Below, piece after piece: positions 6,927 to 9,870 of a stretch of DNA of 9,870 bases. This DNA is from Tannerellaceae bacterium (GTDB lineage: Bacteria > Bacteroidota > Bacteroidia > Bacteroidales > Tannerellaceae), in contig JAISRY010000186.1 of NCBI GenBank assembly GCA_031273385.1, forward strand, positions 1 through 9,870, read 5' to 3'. The notes below the pieces were generated by a model. That model was not told the origin of the DNA and searched no databases. It was given only the letters and a program-made list of their open reading frames with translations. Made by a program: the position numbers and the translations under genes. The first letter of the stretch is position 1. Each line of letters begins with the position of its first letter.

Positions 6927-8933
6927 ATGAAAAATCTAAGAGGGATCATTATATTATATGCGGTATTGTCTTTTGTGCCGGTAGGTTGTGGCGACGACGT
7001 CGATCAACTTCCAATGATACCAATGGAGGATATTACGAATGAGGATTTTAAAAGTTATCTGCTAAGTAATTTCGATATTGATAAGGATGGCTTTATAAGT
7101 GTAGCTGAAGCAGAGGCAGTGACGGAGATGCATTGTGACGTCAACAGCGAATCATTTACGATGGATGGTATTCAGCATTTTACTAATCTGAGAGCGCTAA
7201 AGCTTACCAGTACACCCCAATCGTTGGATTTGAGTAAAAATACGAAACTCGAAGAATTATATTGTACCGGGATGAGGTTTTCAGCGCTTGACTTTTCGGG
7301 TAATCCGTCTCTGAAAATACTGGATTGCAGCTATAATACAGATTTGGCATCTCTTAATCTGAGCAAATGCACCATGCTTGAATCCCTTAGTATTGCCGAT
7401 TGTAATATATCCACGCTGGACCTTAGTCCATGCAAGGCGCTGAAGGTTTTATATTGCAATGACCTTGAAGGTATTACATTAGCGGAAAGTGTAAAGCTTG
7501 ATGAGTTGAAAACTTCCGGTAGGGCTAAATCTTATGTGTTGGACATCAGAGGTATGAATATATCAAAACTTGACTGCGCAGGCTCGGCCGTAACATCAGT
7601 TATCGCATCCGGAAACGCGTATCTGAAAGAAGTAATCGCTGACAATTGCACTTCTTTGATTACATTTGTTGCTGATGACTCCGGTGTAGAATCTGTTTCT
7701 TTAGATATGATGAATGGCTCATCGTTGGTTTTGCTGGATTTGAAAAATTGTGACAAACTGAAGAATCTTAACTTACACGTATATGACAAATATGGCAAAA
7801 GGTCGGAAGCGAATGCTGATGTTGATATAAGCGGATGTACGGCTCTTGCGTCGTTAGAGATAAATTATACCAACAAGTTGAATGTTACAGGGTGTACGGC
7901 GTTAAAGGCCATTGATTGTTTTGGGCAGATTTCAAGCGTTAACTTAAACGGGTGTTCCGCTATTGAACGATTGATATTTTATGAATGGTCAAAATTGTCG
8001 TCTCTTGATGTCAGCGATTGTAAAGCGTTAAAATCGCTTTATGGATATGGCACGTTTTCTACCCTCGATTTGTCTGCAAACATAGTGTTGGATAGTCTGG
8101 TATGTGCCGTACCGCTTACTGATTTTAAGATTGATCATCTCACAAAACTCAGGTATCTGAGTATGAATAGTGTCGCTCTACCTACTTTTAATATGAGTAA
8201 TAATCAATCAATAGAAGAACTTGAAATCATAAACGTTGGTTCTGTAGATCCTTATGTATTGTGTGATGTGAATGTTTCAGGGGCTTTGTCGCTGAGGAGG
8301 ATTGTTTTTAACAAACCGTTTAGCGCCTCCTTTTTGAATGTTAAATCATTAAATGCTGAAAGGTGCACCTCTTTAGAAAGCCTTGATCTCAACACGCCTA
8401 ACAATATTGAAACGTTAAATATCCAAAGCTGTTCTTCTCTGAAAACAGTTTCTATTTCTTCAAGTCAATTGACATCGTTGGATTTAAGTGAATTTACCCG
8501 TTTGGATTCGGTTTGTGCGACTAATACTCCGTTACAGTCAGTTGAAGTAAGCAAGAGCATAAGGGTTTTGGACTTTCAGAATAATAATGCCTTATTCACA
8601 TTGAATGTGAGCGGCTGTCAGTCACTGGAAACGTTGATTTGCTCAAATAGCGCGTTGAGCAGCCTGTCATTGAATCAGTGTACCTCGCTAAAAACGCTTG
8701 AATGTACCGGTAATAGCCTTGCGTCATTGGATGTTAGCGCTTGTACCTTTCTCGAAAATTTTTATTGCTTCAATAATGTATTGAGCGGCTCAATAGATGT
8801 GAGCAAATGCAAGAGATTAACAAGGCTGGATTGTCGGGAAAATACGAATCTAACAAAGCTTATGGTCTATAAAAATCATTTTATAACCAATTTGGCAAAA
8901 GACCCGCAGACTGTTTTAGAATTGGTAGATTAA
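6927..8933 (+). CDS. EF-hand and leucine-rich-repeat lipoprotein, probably surface-exposed
   Basis: A 668-residue predicted lipoprotein. Signal peptide with lipobox VPVGC makes Cys21 the acylated residue; the following GDDVD is acidic, like the export signal that sends Bacteroidota lipoproteins to the cell surface. Residues 50-61 form a full EF-hand loop with D50, D52, D54, G55, I57, S58 and E61 in canonical places, so calcium binding is likely. From about residue 80 to the end come some 26 leucine-rich repeats of mostly 20-24 residues on the pattern xxLxxLxCxxNxLxSLDLSxC (for example TSLKTLECTGNSLASLDVSA). Many repeats carry Cys at the asparagine or end positions. The C-terminal segment after the last repeat looks like a normal family end. 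Repeats of this type usually mediate protein or ligand binding; the partner is unknown. It has its own promoter box, sits behind the susCD terminator, and is plainly more A+T-rich than susCD, suggesting a different evolutionary origin. No enzyme motif was seen. Confidence 0.88.
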   Translation: MKNLRGIIILYAVLSFVPVGCGDDVDQLPMIPMEDITNEDFKSYLLSNFDIDKDGFISVAEAEAVTEMHCDVNSESFTMDGIQHFTNLRALKLTSTPQSLDLSKNTKLEELYCTGMRFSALDFSGNPSLKILDCSYNTDLASLNLSKCTMLESLSIADCNISTLDLSPCKALKVLYCNDLEGITLAESVKLDELKTSGRAKSYVLDIRGMNISKLDCAGSAVTSVIASGNAYLKEVIADNCTSLITFVADDSGVESVSLDMMNGSSLVLLDLKNCDKLKNLNLHVYDKYGKRSEANADVDISGCTALASLEINYTNKLNVTGCTALKAIDCFGQISSVNLNGCSAIERLIFYEWSKLSSLDVSDCKALKSLYGYGTFSTLDLSANIVLDSLVCAVPLTDFKIDHLTKLRYLSMNSVALPTFNMSNNQSIEELEIINVGSVDPYVLCDVNVSGALSLRRIVFNKPFSASFLNVKSLNAERCTSLESLDLNTPNNIETLNIQSCSSLKTVSISSSQLTSLDLSEFTRLDSVCATNTPLQSVEVSKSIRVLDFQNNNALFTLNVSGCQSLETLICSNSALSSLSLNQCTSLKTLECTGNSLASLDVSACTFLENFYCFNNVLSGSIDVSKCKRLTRLDCRENTNLTKLMVYKNHFITNLAKDPQTVLELVD

Positions 8934-8943
8934 CGCAGTGTTT

Positions 8944-8978
8944 GGGTGCATTTGACCGGAGGGTCACGACATGCACCC
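8944..8978 (+). other. Hairpin after the leucine-rich-repeat gene
   Basis: GGGTGCAT (8944-8951) pairs perfectly with ATGCACCC (8971-8978), and inside it TGACC (8953-8957) pairs with GGTCA (8962-8966). The double stem begins ten bases after the stop codon. It lacks a downstream T-run, so it is not a classical intrinsic terminator. It could protect the 3' end of the mRNA or be a repeat remnant at the boundary of the SusCD relic. Confidence 0.45.
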
Positions 8979-8981
8979 TAA

Positions 8982-9182
8982 AAGTTCAGACGCAATGGTG
9001 TAACGGGATTCTTCGACGGACGGATCAACCTGTCGATGGAATACTACGACCGCGTCATGAATGCAAAATGCCTTGCCAACGGCCGGGTGCAAACGGTAGC
9101 GGAAAAACACCACCTTTTCCCCTTGAAAGAGGCGATCATCATCGAGGGTCAAGGATTGATCAAACAAAACGCAGGCTATTGA
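8982..9182 (+). pseudogene. Relic of a deleted SusC/SusD pair (in-frame SusC-SusD scar)
   Basis: This frame, open after a stop at 8979-8981, has no good start and encodes 66 residues ending with TGA at 9180-9182. The first half, VTGFFDGRINLSMEYYDR, is a typical SusC beta-barrel segment; it corresponds to VDLAAFDNRLSVTYDWFRR at about residues 762-780 of the intact SusC in this window. The last part, with KHHLFPLKEA and the terminal IKQNAGY, is a typical SusD C-terminus (usual ending QNPGY/W). The join falls roughly at 9060-9085. The missing piece, the SusC C-terminus plus nearly all of SusD, would be about 2.6 kb if the proteins were of ordinary size. Both halves differ from the intact pair next door, so they derive from another paralogous operon. 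Base composition is that of susCD, not of the neighbouring repeat gene. It is not expected to make a working protein. Confidence 0.7.
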
Positions 9183-9204
9183 TGTAGTCCATAGCGACAA
9201 TCGC

Positions 9205-9249
9205 GAGGCCGGAATCTTTCCCGTAGGAGGATTCCGGCCTCTACTTTTT
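9205..9249 (+). terminator. Intrinsic terminator, probably of the lost SusCD operon
   Basis: GAGGCCGGAATC (9205-9216) and GATTCCGGCCTC (9230-9241) form a perfect 12-bp stem around a 13-nt loop, followed by TAC and TTTTT. It lies 22 bp after the stop of the SusD relic, the same spacing as the terminator behind the intact susD, so it is best read as the retained end of the deleted operon. It would now also stop transcription from the leucine-rich-repeat gene. Confidence 0.85.
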
Positions 9250-9255
9250 CTGCCG

Positions 9256-9290
9256 TTTTCATGCCGATACGGGAATATTTCCTACCTTTA
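9256..9290 (+). promoter_or_regulatory. Candidate promoter of the Fic gene
   Basis: TTTTC at 9256-9260 and TACCTTTA at 9283-9290 resemble a Bacteroides -33 (TTTG) and -7 (TAnnTTTG, last base mismatched) pair. They lie between the terminator and the ATG at 9315, where a promoter is needed, and would give a leader of about 18 nt. Confidence 0.35.
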
Positions 9291-9314
9291 CGCCTCATAT
9301 TTTAATAGCGGGCA

Positions 9315-9870
9315 ATGAACGTTCCTACATATACAATCAGCACAAAAGCCATTGGCTTGGTGGCACAGATTGCCGAAAGGGTGGGCGAAATAAAAGGCAC
9401 AGGCGAATATAGCCGCAATGTGCGATTACGCAAAATCAATCGTTTGCGTTCCATCCAGTCCTCTTTGGCTATCGAAAACAATACGCTTTCGTTGGGGCAG
9501 GTGACCGATATTATCGAGGGGAAAAGGGTGTTGGGCTTGCCTCACGAAATACAGGAGGCGAAAAATGCGTACCTGGCGTATGAAGAGATATTGGAATACG
9601 CCCCTTACAACGTAAAGGATTTTCTCAAAGCGCACAAGTTGATGACTGCCGAATTGGTGAAAGATGCGGGTTGTTTTCGTTCGGCGGGCGTCGGCGTTTT
9701 CGCGGGCGGCCGGCTTATTCACGCCGGAGCCGGTTACCAGTTTGTCTCGCAACTGATTACCGACCTGTTCCTATGGGCGGAGAAGACGGATCTTCACCCG
9801 CTCATCAAAAGCTCCATCGTTCATTTTGAGATTGAATTTATCCACCCTTTTATGGACGGCAACGGCAGAA
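9315..9870 (+). CDS. Fic-family protein, probable AMP transferase, 3'-truncated by window end
   Basis: The first 185 codons of a Fic-domain protein; the reading frame is open to the window edge. The ATG at 9315 is the first start after an in-frame TAG at 9306. The protein opens with a helical N-terminal region carrying S50-L-A-I-E54-N55, which matches the inhibitory motif (S/T)xxxE(G/N) that, in Fic enzymes, blocks the ATP site with its Glu. Having the motif in front of the Fic core places it in class II. The core ends in IHPFMDGNGR, the complete catalytic motif HPFx(D/E)GNGR, with catalytic H177. The flap region around GVGVFAGGRLIHAG precedes it. Fic enzymes usually transfer AMP from ATP to hydroxyl groups of target proteins; the target here is unknown. 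The missing part should hold the rest of the core and often a winged-helix tail. No antitoxin gene is seen upstream, consistent with self-inhibition. It is separated from the other genes by a terminator. Confidence 0.9.
   Translation, partial: MNVPTYTISTKAIGLVAQIAERVGEIKGTGEYSRNVRLRKINRLRSIQSSLAIENNTLSLGQVTDIIEGKRVLGLPHEIQEAKNAYLAYEEILEYAPYNVKDFLKAHKLMTAELVKDAGCFRSAGVGVFAGGRLIHAGAGYQFVSQLITDLFLWAEKTDLHPLIKSSIVHFEIEFIHPFMDGNGR

Noticed and set aside
8942..9187. 81-codon + strand open frame starting MGAFDRRV
   Set aside because: It runs in a different frame from the SusC/SusD relic. Its peptide has no family resemblance, whereas the frame ending at 9182 gives clear SusC and SusD motifs.
9426..9752. 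Minus-strand 108-codon open frame
   Set aside because: It overlaps the Fic coding sequence, whose motifs and frame are unambiguous on the + strand.

Overview
The window comes from a Bacteroidota genome, most likely order Bacteroidales. The evidence is a SusC/SusD outer-membrane pair, a BF3164-like lipoprotein, an EF-hand/leucine-rich-repeat lipoprotein, Bacteroides-type promoter boxes (TAnnTTTG) and the absence of convincing Shine-Dalgarno sequences. The genus cannot be fixed from the sequence. All recognisable genes are on the + strand. The minus-strand reading frames are shadows of the G+C-rich susC/susD genes.

Layout. Bases 1-318 are non-coding and repeat-rich: a cluster of small palindromes inside a degenerate outer inverted repeat, a 15-bp palindrome and a REP-like hairpin. 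A predicted lipoprotein of the BF3164/six-bladed propeller type follows (319-1350). A 252-bp regulatory gap holds a perfect 14-bp palindrome with a 20-bp-spaced direct repeat, a CACGTG-centred dyad and two candidate promoters. It leads into a susC-like TonB-dependent transporter (1603-4890) and a susD-like lipoprotein (4918-6735), which form one operon closed by a strong terminator (6757-6789). A second transcription unit with its own promoter box encodes a 668-residue surface-type lipoprotein with one canonical EF-hand and about 26 leucine-rich repeats (6927-8933). Bases 8982-9182 carry a relic not covered by any intact gene: an in-frame join of a SusC barrel fragment to the last residues of a SusD protein, followed by a perfect hairpin terminator (9205-9249). 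The window ends inside a Fic-family gene (from 9315), cut right after its catalytic HPFxDGNGR motif.

How they may work together. SusC (channel) and SusD (lid) should form a TonB-driven nutrient importer in the outer membrane. The flanking lipoproteins look surface- or envelope-anchored and could help bind a ligand, but that is inference. No glycosidase, lyase, protease, ECF sigma/anti-sigma pair or hybrid two-component regulator is encoded in the window, so the substrate cannot be assigned. The SusCD relic shows that a second, divergent SusCD operon once lay here and was lost by internal deletion. I saw no tRNA, rRNA, CRISPR array, transposase gene or clear novel defence system.
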